In this document: positions 41,513 through 51,028 of the stretch, in pieces
How the letters are laid out: every line of letters begins with the position of its first letter
Position numbering within the stretch: position 1 is the stretch's first letter
Assembly: GCF_900105145.1 (NCBI RefSeq)
Contig: NZ_LT629752.1
Coordinates: 620,001-684,000 of the forward strand
Direction: 5' to 3'
From: Polaribacter sp. KT25b
GTDB taxonomy: Bacteria > Bacteroidota > Bacteroidia > Flavobacteriales > Flavobacteriaceae
Length of the DNA stretch: 64,000 nt
The notes under the pieces: model-generated
What the model was told of the DNA's origin: nothing
The model's database searches: none
Seen by the model: the letters and a program-made list of their open reading frames with translations, nothing else
Made by a program: the position numbers and the translations under genes

Positions 41513-43312
41513 ATGAAAAATATATTTTTAAAAATAGTAATAGTAATTCTTACAGTAGGTGTTATAACCTCTTGTAGTGATGAGTTTTTAGATCAAAGCA
41601 ATCCTAATGAAGTTGATGTAACTAATTATTGGAGAAATTTAGAAGAAACTCAGGCAGGGCTTCATGCAACCTATAAAATGTTATATAACCCTAGTACATT
41701 TAATATTATAGAAGAAATGCTAAGGTCAGATCTTGGGTATCCTAGTTTAGATAGACCTTTACCAGCATCACCAAATACCTTTTATATTCATACTTATACA
41801 TCTACAACAGATGAAGTAAACGATAAGTGGCAAACTAATTATACAGGTATATTTAGAGCAAACCAGGTTATTGAAGCATTAGAGAGTCTAGAATCTGAAG
41901 GAGAGATTACAGAAGAAGATGTAGCTGATTGGACATCACAAATGGCACAGGCAAGGTTTTTTAGAGGGCTTTTTCATTATAATTTATACACAACTTACAA
42001 TAAAGGAGCCATTATTATAAGAGATAAAGTGCCAACAAGTCTTGATGAATACAGTATGCCTTTATCAAATGCAGAAGATGTTTTAAAGTTTATTAGAGAA
42101 GACTTAGAGTTTGCTTATCAAAATTTATATAAAAATGGAGAATATCCAGATGGTGATATCTCTAAAGTAACAGCTGGTGCAGCAGGAGCATTATTAGGCG
42201 ATTCTTATTTAAACGAACTAGATTACACTAGTGCAATGACTTATTATAATGATGTAGTAAACAATCATGGTTATCAATTAGAAACAGATTTAGAGAAAAT
42301 GTTTACTACTGCTGGTGAGTTTAATAGTGAATCTATTTTTGAGATTAATTTTACAGCAGATAATGTAGATTTAAGTTATGGTCCTTGGGATGGAGAAACT
42401 GGTACAAATACGTATGCATTATATACTAGAGGTAATACTCAAAAAACCGCATCTAGTCCAGTTTGGGTTGCTTATGCATACAAAACAGAAGAAAAAGATC
42501 CTTTAGATCAAAGAAACTATTATATAGATCCACTTGATAATACTAAAAAAATAAGAAATGTATCTCTAAGAGCTTCTTCTATGTTAGCTGTAGTTGAAGA
42601 TGTGCAAACTACATATTATCAAGTTCCAACTCACCTAGTTACTGCACCTCCATTTAATGGAGTAAAATGGGGTGGCTTTGGATGGTGGAAAAAATATTCC
42701 AATCATGATATTGTGGCTTTAGAATCAGATATACCAAATGGTGCTGCATATTCTGCAAAAAATGTAACTTTACTAAGATTGTCAGGAGTACTATTAAACT
42801 TAGCAGAATGTAAAATTAAAACAGGTGATGTTGATGGGGCTTTAACACTAATAAATAGTATTAGAAAAAGATGGGGATTAGTTTTATTAGGAAAGCCTAA
42901 TGGTGATACAGCTTATACGTATGATAAAGAGGATACAGATGCAGAGTATACAGCAGATGAATTGATGCAACGTTTTATGAGAGTTGAAAAACCATTAGAA
43001 ATGGGAGCAGAAGGTCATGCAGCTAGATGGTTAGATTTTCAAAGATGGAAAAAATCTGATAATTATGGTTTTGGTGACCGTTTAAAAGAGTTAGAGGCAT
43101 TAACACTTTACGGAGTTAATTACGATTATATTGATGAGAACGGAGCAATAAAAACGAAAGGAAATGCACCTTCAGTATCAGAAGATAGCTCTAACGCAGT
43201 GGTTACTGTAGATTATGAATATGATTTATCTGCTAGTAATTATAGTGAAGATAAACATGGTTATTACCCAATTCCTTCTAGAGAAGTAGAATCTAATAAT
43301 AAAATTGATTAA
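41513..43312 (+). CDS. SusD-like nutrient-binding lipoprotein (second set)
   Basis: 599 residues with lipobox leader (VGVITSCSDEFLDQ) and acidic residues just after the Cys, as in surface-exposed lipoproteins. SusD landmarks: SNPNEVDVTNYW near the start, ARFFRGLFHYNLY, LLRLSGVLLNLAECK, INSIRKRWG and C-terminal HGYYPIPSREVESN. It begins 13 bp after susC and its stop lies just ahead of the SGBP gene. The partner is the SusC at 38419. Confidence 0.95.
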   Translation: MKNIFLKIVIVILTVGVITSCSDEFLDQSNPNEVDVTNYWRNLEETQAGLHATYKMLYNPSTFNIIEEMLRSDLGYPSLDRPLPASPNTFYIHTYTSTTDEVNDKWQTNYTGIFRANQVIEALESLESEGEITEEDVADWTSQMAQARFFRGLFHYNLYTTYNKGAIIIRDKVPTSLDEYSMPLSNAEDVLKFIREDLEFAYQNLYKNGEYPDGDISKVTAGAAGALLGDSYLNELDYTSAMTYYNDVVNNHGYQLETDLEKMFTTAGEFNSESIFEINFTADNVDLSYGPWDGETGTNTYALYTRGNTQKTASSPVWVAYAYKTEEKDPLDQRNYYIDPLDNTKKIRNVSLRASSMLAVVEDVQTTYYQVPTHLVTAPPFNGVKWGGFGWWKKYSNHDIVALESDIPNGAAYSAKNVTLLRLSGVLLNLAECKIKTGDVDGALTLINSIRKRWGLVLLGKPNGDTAYTYDKEDTDAEYTADELMQRFMRVEKPLEMGAEGHAARWLDFQRWKKSDNYGFGDRLKELEALTLYGVNYDYIDENGAIKTKGNAPSVSEDSSNAVVTVDYEYDLSASNYSEDKHGYYPIPSREVESNNKID

Positions 43313-43343
43313 AAAATCAAAAAATTATTCTAAAACAACAACA

Positions 43344-45044
43344 ATGAAAAAATATATAATAAAAACGCTTCTACTAAGTTTATTGGTTTTAGTAGGTTGT
43401 AATGAAAAATATGCAGATTATACAGCACCGGGAGAAATTAATGATACCTCTTGGATTATTGGTTTTGATCAAAATAAATCAGCAGAAAATGCCTATTTGA
43501 TTAATATTGATACCTATATTTCTTTTTTAGATTTATCTCAAGGTTATATAGATCATGAATGGCAAATAGAAGAAGGTAATAAGTTTTTAGAAGAAGGGTT
43601 TACTAAAAATGATTCTTTACCATTATTTATAAAAAATGATGAAATTACTACTTCGGATGAGAAAGCCCATGTGTTTTTTAGAAAAAAAGGATTAAACACA
43701 GTTAGACTTTACAATACTTTTTCTAGTCCAGTAACTAGAGAAACTAGTTTAGGAACCTATACATCAAAAAAAGTTGGAGACCTTTATGTAGTAGATACTA
43801 CTTTTACTTTTGATGTTTTTGGTTACATAGAACCAGCATTTAGAATTTTACAAGACGGTGTTGTTAAGTTAGAAGTTTCTGCCGAAGACATGCCTAGTTT
43901 AGATAATGAAGCAGAATGGCCTGTTGTAGAAGTTAAGGCGGCAACCTCATTAACTTACGAAGATTTAACGGTAGAAGGTAGACCAAATTCAAGAAAATGG
44001 AATATTCCAGACGGAACTCCAGCAACTAGTAATGGAGAATCTGCTATAATTAAATTCTTTAGATTAGGAACTTATAATGCAGGTACAATTACCTCTAATA
44101 GATTTGGTTCATTTCCTACTGCATCCGCAGAAAAAATTATTCCTTTAAAAGTTAAAGTAATACAATCAGATTTACCTTTTGAAATTAATGGGCAAATTAA
44201 AGAAGCAGAAGATGAGGTTTTAAGTTTTCAAGTTACAGGAGAAATTGAAGATTTTACAGGTCAAGAAAGTTTCTTTACAGTAAATGTAAAAAATGAAGGT
44301 TTTGATCAAAACATAGCAGTAAGTCAAGCTAAAAGAAGCGATTCTGACGGAACCTATATAGAACTAAAACTAAGTGAGTCAATATATAATTCAGATGTAA
44401 TAACAGTTAATTATTCAGGTGGTTCTATTCAATCTACAGATGAAAGAATTTTGGCAGATTTTACAGCACCAATAACGGTAGTACCTCATTTTGGAAATAA
44501 TGTTTTACCAGGAAACGGTTGGGCAAGTTTTGAAACTCCAAATGGAGCTATTAACAATGCATTTGCACAAGATTATTTTATTGGAAATGTAAATAAAATA
44601 GATGGAAGTGATACTGAAGGCTATTATATGAGAGATACAAGTAAATCTTACTTAGGTGATGCATCTATGAAATTTGAATCTACAGATGCAAATCCACTAC
44701 CAAGTATTAATCTTTGGGGATTTGCTTTCTCTAAACCAGATCCAATAAAAGCAGGAACTTACAAAATGTCTTACAGAGTTTGGTTAGAAGAAGGTAATAC
44801 ACTTAAAGCTATTAGAACAGAAATTAATAAACCTAATTTTTTACAACAAGTTTGGGATATAGAAAATACACCAAGAGGTAGCTGGCAGTTAATTACTAAC
44901 ACACTTGTTTTACCAGATGATGTTACAGAAACCAATTCTAGATGGGCGTTTAGAGTACATCCTCAACTAAATGTTGGAGTAACAGGAGCACAAAAAATGT
45001 ATATAGATGATTTTTCTTTAATAGAAATTGAAGAAAGACCTTAA
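43344..45044 (+). CDS. Surface glycan-binding lipoprotein (second set)
   Basis: 566 residues from the ATG at 43344; the frame extends back to 43305 only via TTG and overlaps the susD stop. The lipobox is LLVLVGCNEKYADY. The domain order matches the SGBP at 5063: PKD-like segment (SAIIKFFRLGTYNAG), SwmB-like segment (IYNSDVITVNYSGGSIQS) and a C-terminal jelly roll from about 400 with DTSKSYLGDASMKFES and a final KMYIDDFSLIEIE. It likely binds the same glycan class as its paralogue. Confidence 0.8.
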   Translation: MKKYIIKTLLLSLLVLVGCNEKYADYTAPGEINDTSWIIGFDQNKSAENAYLINIDTYISFLDLSQGYIDHEWQIEEGNKFLEEGFTKNDSLPLFIKNDEITTSDEKAHVFFRKKGLNTVRLYNTFSSPVTRETSLGTYTSKKVGDLYVVDTTFTFDVFGYIEPAFRILQDGVVKLEVSAEDMPSLDNEAEWPVVEVKAATSLTYEDLTVEGRPNSRKWNIPDGTPATSNGESAIIKFFRLGTYNAGTITSNRFGSFPTASAEKIIPLKVKVIQSDLPFEINGQIKEAEDEVLSFQVTGEIEDFTGQESFFTVNVKNEGFDQNIAVSQAKRSDSDGTYIELKLSESIYNSDVITVNYSGGSIQSTDERILADFTAPITVVPHFGNNVLPGNGWASFETPNGAINNAFAQDYFIGNVNKIDGSDTEGYYMRDTSKSYLGDASMKFESTDANPLPSINLWGFAFSKPDPIKAGTYKMSYRVWLEEGNTLKAIRTEINKPNFLQQVWDIENTPRGSWQLITNTLVLPDDVTETNSRWAFRVHPQLNVGVTGAQKMYIDDFSLIEIEERP

Positions 45045-45064
45045 CAGTAAAAATAAAACATACA

Positions 45065-45526
45065 ATGAAAAAAATAATAAAATTTATAGCTGTGTTCGCA
45101 ATGATTTTTGCATTGACTTCTTGCGAAGAAGAAAGTAATTTTAAAGAATCAGAAATTGCTTTAACCCCTGTTTATAGTATTACAGACATAACAGGAACAA
45201 ATGCAGCTTTTAAAATTAATTTTTACAAAGAAATAGATTTACTTACAGAATACTCTACTGTAGATAAATTAATTAGTTACATACCTTCTGGCTATGTAGA
45301 TAATTCAACTTCTGATGATTATATTATAGAAGCTACAGTAATAAAAGAAAGAACTGTTACTGTTGATGACGAAGAGACGATAGAACCTTATACGGCTAAA
45401 TACACTGTAAATGCTTCCAAAATAACAGGAGATGGAACTATGGTTGTTTTGTCTACTTATCAAGATGCTGAAACATCTACTAACTCATATATAATTAAAG
45501 TTTCTGAAGACCAAGTGTATAATTAG
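45065..45526 (+). CDS. Small lipoprotein of the susCD operon, function unknown
   Basis: A 153-residue lipoprotein (leader ending MIFALTSCEEES, acidic after the Cys). The rest is mostly beta-strand-like, with one domain of about 120 residues. It starts 20 bp after the SGBP gene and is followed by a strong hairpin, so it is the last gene of the susCD operon. I do not recognise a family. The position after an SGBP suggests a second, smaller surface-exposed component. There is no counterpart in the minus-strand susCD operon. Confidence 0.75.
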   Translation: MKKIIKFIAVFAMIFALTSCEEESNFKESEIALTPVYSITDITGTNAAFKINFYKEIDLLTEYSTVDKLISYIPSGYVDNSTSDDYIIEATVIKERTVTVDDEETIEPYTAKYTVNASKITGDGTMVVLSTYQDAETSTNSYIIKVSEDQVYN

Positions 45527-45541
45527 TCTTAGATTCTGATG

Positions 45542-45587
45542 AACTAAAAGGGATTATATGAATATGTAATCTCTTTTTAGTTTTTTA
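45542..45587 (+). terminator. Hairpin terminator after susCD operon
   Basis: AACTAAAAGGGATTA and its near complement TAATCTCTTTTTAGTT form a long stem with one bulge, followed by T-rich sequence. It lies 16 bp after the small lipoprotein gene. Confidence 0.75.
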
Positions 45588-45784
45588 TAAAAGTTATCTT
45601 ATAATCATTTATTGTAGTTTATTATCAATAAAAAATGGTTTTTAAAACCATATATAGGTAATATTTGATGTATTTAAGATAATATAAGACGAAATAAAAG
45701 GACCCTAAATTAGTAATTTTATCAACTATAGATAGGTGTCATTAAATAGATAACTTACAAAATTAAATATTAAAGAAAAGTACT

Positions 45785-46954
45785 ATGACAATTGATAAAA
45801 TAGAAGCATTTGTATTAAAAGATAAACTATCTAATAGTTTCTTCTTTTCACAATGGGAATATTCAGAAAGATGTATTTGTCTTGTAAAAGTTACAGCTTC
45901 AAATGGTCAACATGGTTGGGGAGAAGCTTATGGTCCTGCTTCAATGGTTCAAGCTGGTATTAAATTATTAGAGACCACAGTTCTTGGAGAAAATCCTTTA
46001 GAAAATGAAGTAATTTGGAACAAAATGTATAGAAAAACATTAGATTTTTCTAGACGTGGCGTTTATATGGCTTCTGTAAGTGCAATAGATATTGCGCTTT
46101 GGGATTTAAAAGGGAAAATTTTAGGTTTACCAGTATCAACATTATTAGGTGGAGCTCATAGAAAAAAAATAAAACCATATGCAACAGGTTTATACTTTAC
46201 TAATCATGATAATTTTTCTGATGGTTTTGTAGAAGAAGCTAAGTTGTATGTTTCTCAGGGTTTTAAAGCCATGAAAATGAAAGTTGGTTTAGGTATTAAA
46301 GCAGATGTTGCTAATGTAAAATTAATTAGAGAAACCATTGGTCCAGATATAGCTTTAATGGTAGACTCTAATCATGCTTATACTTTTAGAGAAGCTGTAG
46401 AACTTTCTAATAAAATAGAAAAATATGATATTGGTTGGTTCGAAGAGCCAATCTCACCAGAGTTTTATGAACAATATAAAGAGTTAAGAACAAAAACAAC
46501 AATCCCTATTGCTGGTGGAGAATGTGAATATTTACGATTTGGGTTTAATGAATTAATAAAAAATAAATCTGTAGATATTTTACAACCAGATATTTGCGCA
46601 TGTGGTGGTTTGACAGAAGCAAAAAGAATTGCAGCTTTGGCGAGTACAAATGGTGTAGATTTAATACCTCATACTTGGGGCACATCAATTAGCTTACATG
46701 TTGCTTTACATTTTATATCAAATATAGAATCTGTTCCTGGAAGAATGTATCAACCAGACTTTTTAATGGAATTTGATCAAACAGAAAATGGTCTTAGAGA
46801 CAATTTAACATTTCCTAAATTAGCAATGAAAGATGGAATGTTAGACGTGCCAAACAGACCTGGTTTAGGGATTGATGTAGATGAAGAAGTGTTGCGTAAG
46901 TATGTGGTTTATGAGCAGACAAAACAAGATATAATTGAAAAAATATTAAAATAA
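45785..46954 (+). CDS. Enolase-superfamily sugar-acid cycloisomerase/dehydratase (galactarolactone/anhydrogalactonate cycloisomerase-like)
   Basis: 389 residues of the mandelate racemase/muconate-lactonising type. The KxK base motif is MKMKVG (about 164-166). The metal ligands are Asp in MVDSNHAY, Glu in FEEPISPE and Glu in AGGECEY, and the His dyad is in LIPHTWGTS. Segments HGWGEAYGPA, YATGLYF, DILQPDICACGG, LMEFDQTEN and PGLGIDV resemble D-galactarolactone cycloisomerase-type enzymes, the branch to which 3,6-anhydrogalactonate cycloisomerases are, as far as I recall, close. The predicted reaction is ring opening of a lactone or anhydro-sugar acid to a 2-keto-3-deoxy acid. It begins a three-gene set with ALDH and aldolase, spaced by a few bases. 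A fuconate- or rhamnonate-dehydratase role is the main alternative. Confidence 0.8.
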   Translation: MTIDKIEAFVLKDKLSNSFFFSQWEYSERCICLVKVTASNGQHGWGEAYGPASMVQAGIKLLETTVLGENPLENEVIWNKMYRKTLDFSRRGVYMASVSAIDIALWDLKGKILGLPVSTLLGGAHRKKIKPYATGLYFTNHDNFSDGFVEEAKLYVSQGFKAMKMKVGLGIKADVANVKLIRETIGPDIALMVDSNHAYTFREAVELSNKIEKYDIGWFEEPISPEFYEQYKELRTKTTIPIAGGECEYLRFGFNELIKNKSVDILQPDICACGGLTEAKRIAALASTNGVDLIPHTWGTSISLHVALHFISNIESVPGRMYQPDFLMEFDQTENGLRDNLTFPKLAMKDGMLDVPNRPGLGIDVDEEVLRKYVVYEQTKQDIIEKILK

Positions 46955-46960
46955 AAACTA

Positions 46961-48415
46961 ATGAAGACTAAAAACTTCGGATATAAAAAATTATACATCG
47001 ACGGTCAGTTGGTTGATGCAGAAAGTGGAGAAAGAGAAGATATTATTTGTCCTGCAACTGGAGAAGTAATTGCTCAAATTGCAAAAGCTGGTAAAGCAGA
47101 TGCAGAAAAAGCATTACTTTCTTCTCAAAAAGGGTTTAAATATTGGTCTAAACTTTCTTTATCAGAAAGAACAGAATGGATGCTTAAACTTCGTGATGCT
47201 ATTTTAGAAAAAGAAGATGAGTTAAGAAGTGCAATGATTCATGAAATGGGTAAAACCTATGCAGGATCTGAGGAAGATATTTTAAGACTTACAGAAGCTT
47301 TAGAATGGTATCCTAATGCAATGAAAAACTTAAGAGAAGAGCAAATTCCAGATTATGAAGGAACTCACACTCATAAAATGATTTCTAAACCAGCAGGTGT
47401 TGCAATTGCTTATTTAGCATGGAATTTTCCGTTGTTAAATGTTGGTTATAAAATTGGTCCAGCATTAGCGTCTGGTTGTTCTTTAATTATTAAGCCTTCA
47501 ACTTTGTCGCCTTTATCAACATATATGGTTGGCGAAATTTTAGAAAGCATTAATTTTCCTGCAGGAGTTGTTACTATTTTAGCGGGTTCTAGTAGAGAAG
47601 TGGCAACACCAATGACTACAAGTAAAATACCGGCTGTAATTACAATGATTGGTTCTACTCAAACAGGTCAAAGAATTATTGCTGATAGTACAACATCTAT
47701 CAAAAAATTAGGAATGGAATTAGGTGGAAATGCACCTTTTATTGTTTTTGAAGATGCAGATTTTGATACAGCTTTAGACCTTGCTATTGGTTTAAAATTT
47801 GGTAATACAGGTCAAATTTGTGTTGCCGCAAACAGAATTTTTGTTCATAAAAATATTTATGATAAATTCTTAAAAGCTTATGTAAAAAGAGCATCAGAAT
47901 TAAAAATTGGTTTTGGAACAAAAGAAAATCAAGACGTTTTTATGGGGCCTCTGGCTTCTAGAGATGCTAGAGATAGAATGTTTGAATTAATTGAAGATGC
48001 AGTTAGTAAAGGAGCAAAATTAGAATATGGAGGCAAAATTCCAGAAGGTTTACCTGAAGGAGGAAACTGGTTTCAACCAACAATTGTATCTGGGATAAAA
48101 ACAGATATGAAATTATTTAGAGAAGAAACTTTTGGCCCAGTTGCAGCTGTAATGCCTTTTGATACTGATGATGAGGTTTTAGAATTAGCAAATGATACAG
48201 AGTTTGGTTTAGCTTCTTATCTTTTTACAAATAATAATAAGAGAATAGAACGTTTTACAGAGGATTTAGAATTTGGAGAAATACAGATAAATGGTGTAAA
48301 ATATGCTATTTATTTACCACATGGTGGATTTAAAAATAGTGGAATAGGGCATGATTGTTCTCATTTAGCACTAGAAGATTATTTAGTTAAAAAACGTGTT
48401 ACTTCAGCATTATAA
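46961..48415 (+). CDS. NAD(P)-dependent aldehyde dehydrogenase (sugar aldehyde)
   Basis: 484 residues, normal for the ALDH superfamily. AYLAWNFPLLN, the Rossmann segment VITMIGSTQTG, the catalytic Glu in KKLGMELGGNAP and Cys in GNTGQICVAANR, and EETFGPVAAVMPF are all present. The most similar known classes are succinate-semialdehyde/lactaldehyde-type dehydrogenases. Next to a cycloisomerase and a 2-keto-3-deoxy acid aldolase, the likeliest roles are oxidation of the incoming aldose (for example 3,6-anhydrogalactose) or of the glyceraldehyde/lactaldehyde released by the aldolase. It lies 6 bp after the enolase-family gene and 3 bp before the aldolase gene. No oddities are seen in the active site. 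Confidence 0.9.
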   Translation: MKTKNFGYKKLYIDGQLVDAESGEREDIICPATGEVIAQIAKAGKADAEKALLSSQKGFKYWSKLSLSERTEWMLKLRDAILEKEDELRSAMIHEMGKTYAGSEEDILRLTEALEWYPNAMKNLREEQIPDYEGTHTHKMISKPAGVAIAYLAWNFPLLNVGYKIGPALASGCSLIIKPSTLSPLSTYMVGEILESINFPAGVVTILAGSSREVATPMTTSKIPAVITMIGSTQTGQRIIADSTTSIKKLGMELGGNAPFIVFEDADFDTALDLAIGLKFGNTGQICVAANRIFVHKNIYDKFLKAYVKRASELKIGFGTKENQDVFMGPLASRDARDRMFELIEDAVSKGAKLEYGGKIPEGLPEGGNWFQPTIVSGIKTDMKLFREETFGPVAAVMPFDTDDEVLELANDTEFGLASYLFTNNNKRIERFTEDLEFGEIQINGVKYAIYLPHGGFKNSGIGHDCSHLALEDYLVKKRVTSAL

Positions 48416-48418
48416 ATT

Positions 48419-49189
48419 ATGGCAAAAAACCTATTAAAAAATAGTTTAAAAGAAGGTGAAACTTTATATGGCCCTTTTTGTAAAATACAAGATCCAGCAA
48501 TTGTAGAAATTGCTGCCTTAAGTGGTTTCGATTTTGTTATTATTGATATGGAACATGGCCCTTATAGTATAGAATCTTTGCAAAATATGATTAGAGCTGC
48601 AGAAGCTAGAGGAATTACGCCTGTTGTTAGAGTTACAGAAAATTCTGAAACTTTAATTCTTAGAACTTTAGATGTTGGAGCAAAATGCATTCAAGTTCCT
48701 CAAATATGTACAAAAGCAGATGCAGATAGATTAGTAAAATCTACTAAGTTTTATCCGAAAGGAGAAAGAGGAATGTGTCGTTATGTAAGAGCTGCAGAAT
48801 ATACAAATATTAATGCAGTGGATCATTTTGGTAAAGCCAATAATGATATTACTACTATTATTCATATAGAAGGTATGGAAGGTATTAATAATTTAGAAGA
48901 AATTGTACGAGTTGATGGTATTGATGTGATCTTTTTAGGTCCTTATGATTTGTCTCAATCGTGTGGAGTTCCTGGTGATGTTAATAATCCTATGGTAGTT
49001 GATGCTATGAAAGGTGCTGTAGAAACTGCTAAGAAGTATGGTAAGTTTGTAGGTACGTTTACAGAAACTCCAGAAAAAGCAAAAATGTGGAAAGATATTG
49101 GAGTTCAATATATTTCTTATGCTGTAGATGTTGGTTTAGTAATGAATACTTTTAAAGAAATTACAACACAATTAAAAGAAATAGTTTAA
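48419..49189 (+). CDS. HpcH/HpaI family 2-keto-3-deoxy sugar-acid aldolase
   Basis: 256 residues, the usual length for class II HpcH/HpaI aldolases. IIDMEHGPYSIESLQNMIRA contains the conserved E-H-x-P region, VRVTENSE and CIQVPQICT line the active site, GERGMCRYVRA matches the substrate-binding loop, and HIEGMEG and DVIFLGPYDLSQS supply metal-binding Glu and Asp. The family cleaves 2-keto-3-deoxy sugar acids to pyruvate and an aldehyde without prior phosphorylation. It is the last gene of the catabolic trio, followed by a hairpin terminator. Relatives act on rhamnonate-, galactonate- or glucarate-derived acids; exact stereochemistry cannot be read here. Confidence 0.88.
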   Translation: MAKNLLKNSLKEGETLYGPFCKIQDPAIVEIAALSGFDFVIIDMEHGPYSIESLQNMIRAAEARGITPVVRVTENSETLILRTLDVGAKCIQVPQICTKADADRLVKSTKFYPKGERGMCRYVRAAEYTNINAVDHFGKANNDITTIIHIEGMEGINNLEEIVRVDGIDVIFLGPYDLSQSCGVPGDVNNPMVVDAMKGAVETAKKYGKFVGTFTETPEKAKMWKDIGVQYISYAVDVGLVMNTFKEITTQLKEIV

Positions 49190-49208
49190 CTATTATATAA
49201 CTAATTTT

Positions 49209-49242
49209 AAAAACCTATAAGCAGCATGTTTATAGGTTTTTT
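49209..49242 (+). terminator. Terminator of the catabolic trio
   Basis: AAAAACCTATAA and TTATAGGTTTTTTT pair across an 8-9 nt loop and end in seven Ts, about 20 bp after the aldolase stop. The remaining bases up to 49495 hold a second hairpin and no plausible gene. Confidence 0.8.
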
Positions 49243-49428
49243 TATTGTTTATAATATCCTTTTCTGTAACTAGCCTGAATTAATAAGAATAAGATGATAA
49301 TCTTCTTGATTGTCATACATCTTAATGGATGATAATAAATTTAGGTCAAAGAATTAGGTTAATACTAAATGTATTTAACCTGTAAAAATAGCATTAAGCT
49401 AAAATTAGTAATCGTTAAATTTTAAGTA

Positions 49429-49464
49429 AAAAAAAGCTAACAAATTTTAATTTGCTAGCTTTTT
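49429..49464 (-). terminator. Terminator of the T9SS protein gene at 49496
   Basis: An A-rich start, AAAAAGCTAACAAA, pairs with TTTGCTAGCTTTTT around a 6-nt loop with one mismatch. It lies 32 bp beyond the stop codon of the minus-strand gene, with the T-run on that strand. Confidence 0.7.
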
Positions 49465-49495
49465 CAGTAAGTATTTTTTAGGGATATTTATTTTT

Positions 49496-50527
49496 TTAAT
49501 TCTTAATTAATTTTTTAGTAGAAACACCTTTGTCAGAAGATATTTTAACTAAATAAACAGATGTACTTAAAGAAGAAACATCAACTGAATTTTTAGTAGA
49601 TGATAAAACTCTTTTACCTAATAAGTTAAATATTTCAACTTTTTTAAGAGTTTCTTTAGTATTAATAGTTAAAACATCATTTACTGGATTTGGAGACATA
49701 GAAAAATGAAAATTATTAAAACCTTTTGTAGATAATACAGCACCATTTTTAGTTATTGTTAAACTATTTTGATAAAGTGCATTAATTGTGCTATTTCCTT
49801 TTGTATAAAAACCTAATGCCCAATTAAAAAAATAAGCGCCACTACCAGTTAAAGCATCATAAATTTCTTGTTTAATACCAGTACTTGTTTCTGTAGTAGA
49901 AGCAACACTAGAACCTATATTTGTTAATCTTGCAGATTTTGTAGTAGAAGCAGCATCATCGCCTAAAGTATATTCAAAAATAATTTCATAAGCTGCTTTA
50001 TCAGCAGTAGATATACTAGGATTAGTTGCAAAACTAGATCCTCCAGAACTAGTCAACTCAACAGAACCAGTTTGTACAGATTTAAATAAAACACCATCTC
50101 TTAATTGTCCTAAATCAGAACTTGCAGGAGCATTGTTAGGAGATAATCCAGATACAAACATATTAACATCACCGGCAGCAGTTCCAAATGTTTCATCAGT
50201 ATTAAAAGGTTGGTCATCATTACCAACTCTATAAACGGTTCTAATAGTTATTACATCACCAGAAGCACCAGTAATAGGAGTACTACTTAATAATGAGTAA
50301 GCGAAATTTGCACCAGTACTAATTAAATCAGCATCAGCATTACTTACCCAAGTACTTGCATTATTAAAATGACCTGCTAACCAATCTGCATGTGCATTTA
50401 AATCTGCAACAACTCCTGCATCATCATAAGACGCCTCATCAAACGTTGAATTATAAATTGTAGTTTGTGCGCTTATTGAAGCAACAAACAAAAATGATAT
50501 TAATAATGTAAAGTAAATTTTTTTCAT
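49496..50527 (-). CDS. T9SS-secreted protein of unknown function
   Basis: 343 residues: signal peptide (MKKIYFTLLISFLFVASISAQ), a Ser/Thr/Ala-rich beta-sandwich-like region (about 22-255) and a C-terminal T9SS sorting domain (FSMSPNPVNDVLTI; VEIFNLLGKRVLSS; STKKLIKN). No catalytic motif is recognised. The central part could be a lectin/concanavalin-like fold, but this is a guess. It is convergent with the aldolase gene and divergent from the fusion gene at 51029. It may be an adhesin or binding protein belonging to the locus or an unrelated neighbour. Confidence 0.7.
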   Translation of the reverse strand: MKKIYFTLLISFLFVASISAQTTIYNSTFDEASYDDAGVVADLNAHADWLAGHFNNASTWVSNADADLISTGANFAYSLLSSTPITGASGDVITIRTVYRVGNDDQPFNTDETFGTAAGDVNMFVSGLSPNNAPASSDLGQLRDGVLFKSVQTGSVELTSSGGSSFATNPSISTADKAAYEIIFEYTLGDDAASTTKSARLTNIGSSVASTTETSTGIKQEIYDALTGSGAYFFNWALGFYTKGNSTINALYQNSLTITKNGAVLSTKGFNNFHFSMSPNPVNDVLTINTKETLKKVEIFNLLGKRVLSSTKNSVDVSSLSTSVYLVKISSDKGVSTKKLIKN

Positions 50528-51028
50528 AATTAGTTAAGTTTAAAGTTTATATTATTTTTATAAAATTACACACATAATCAAGTTAATTCTTCCTTGAAAT
50601 TACCTTTCACTTGCACGGGTTTATCATATTAGTTCATTTAAATAAAGTCAAATAGGTATAATTACTGATGAAATTTTCTAAAATTAATAGTAAAAAACAA
50701 CAGTTGTTTTTTGAAAATATGCCAAAAGTAAATTTAGTATCATATTTGTCATATCTGATAAATTAGTTTGTAATTTGATTATTTAAATGTGAGGTAAAAT
50801 TTTTTAAATAAAATTTTAAGACTAAAAAAACAAATTTTCAGGCTTCAAAAAAGTAGAAAATGTTTCACTTATAATGTAAATAAAATTTAAAATACTACTA
50901 ATAATTGAGAGTAATAGTTTAGTTATCAGATTAAAATTTAAAATTAAATGTTTCTAAAATTTGATTCAATAAAAAAAAAACCTCATTTTTGTTTAGAACT
51001 ATTAAATAAAGTTAAAAAATTACAATAA
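50528..51028. other. 500-bp intergenic region
   Basis: No credible gene is seen on either strand. The sequence is very AT-rich and must contain two divergent promoters. The only distinctive element noticed is the inverted repeat at 50692-50712. Confidence 0.5.
50692..50712. repeat. Perfect inverted repeat in divergent promoter region
   Basis: AAAAAACAAC and GTTGTTTTTT flank a single A. It lies roughly mid-way between the two divergent genes and may be an operator or a remnant terminator. Confidence 0.45.

Noticed and set aside
45785-49189. L-fucose or L-rhamnose catabolic genes
   Set aside because: Possible for this enzyme set, but the enolase motifs fit cycloisomerases better, and no fucosidase, rhamnosidase, mutarotase or lactonase is in the window; kept only as an alternative.
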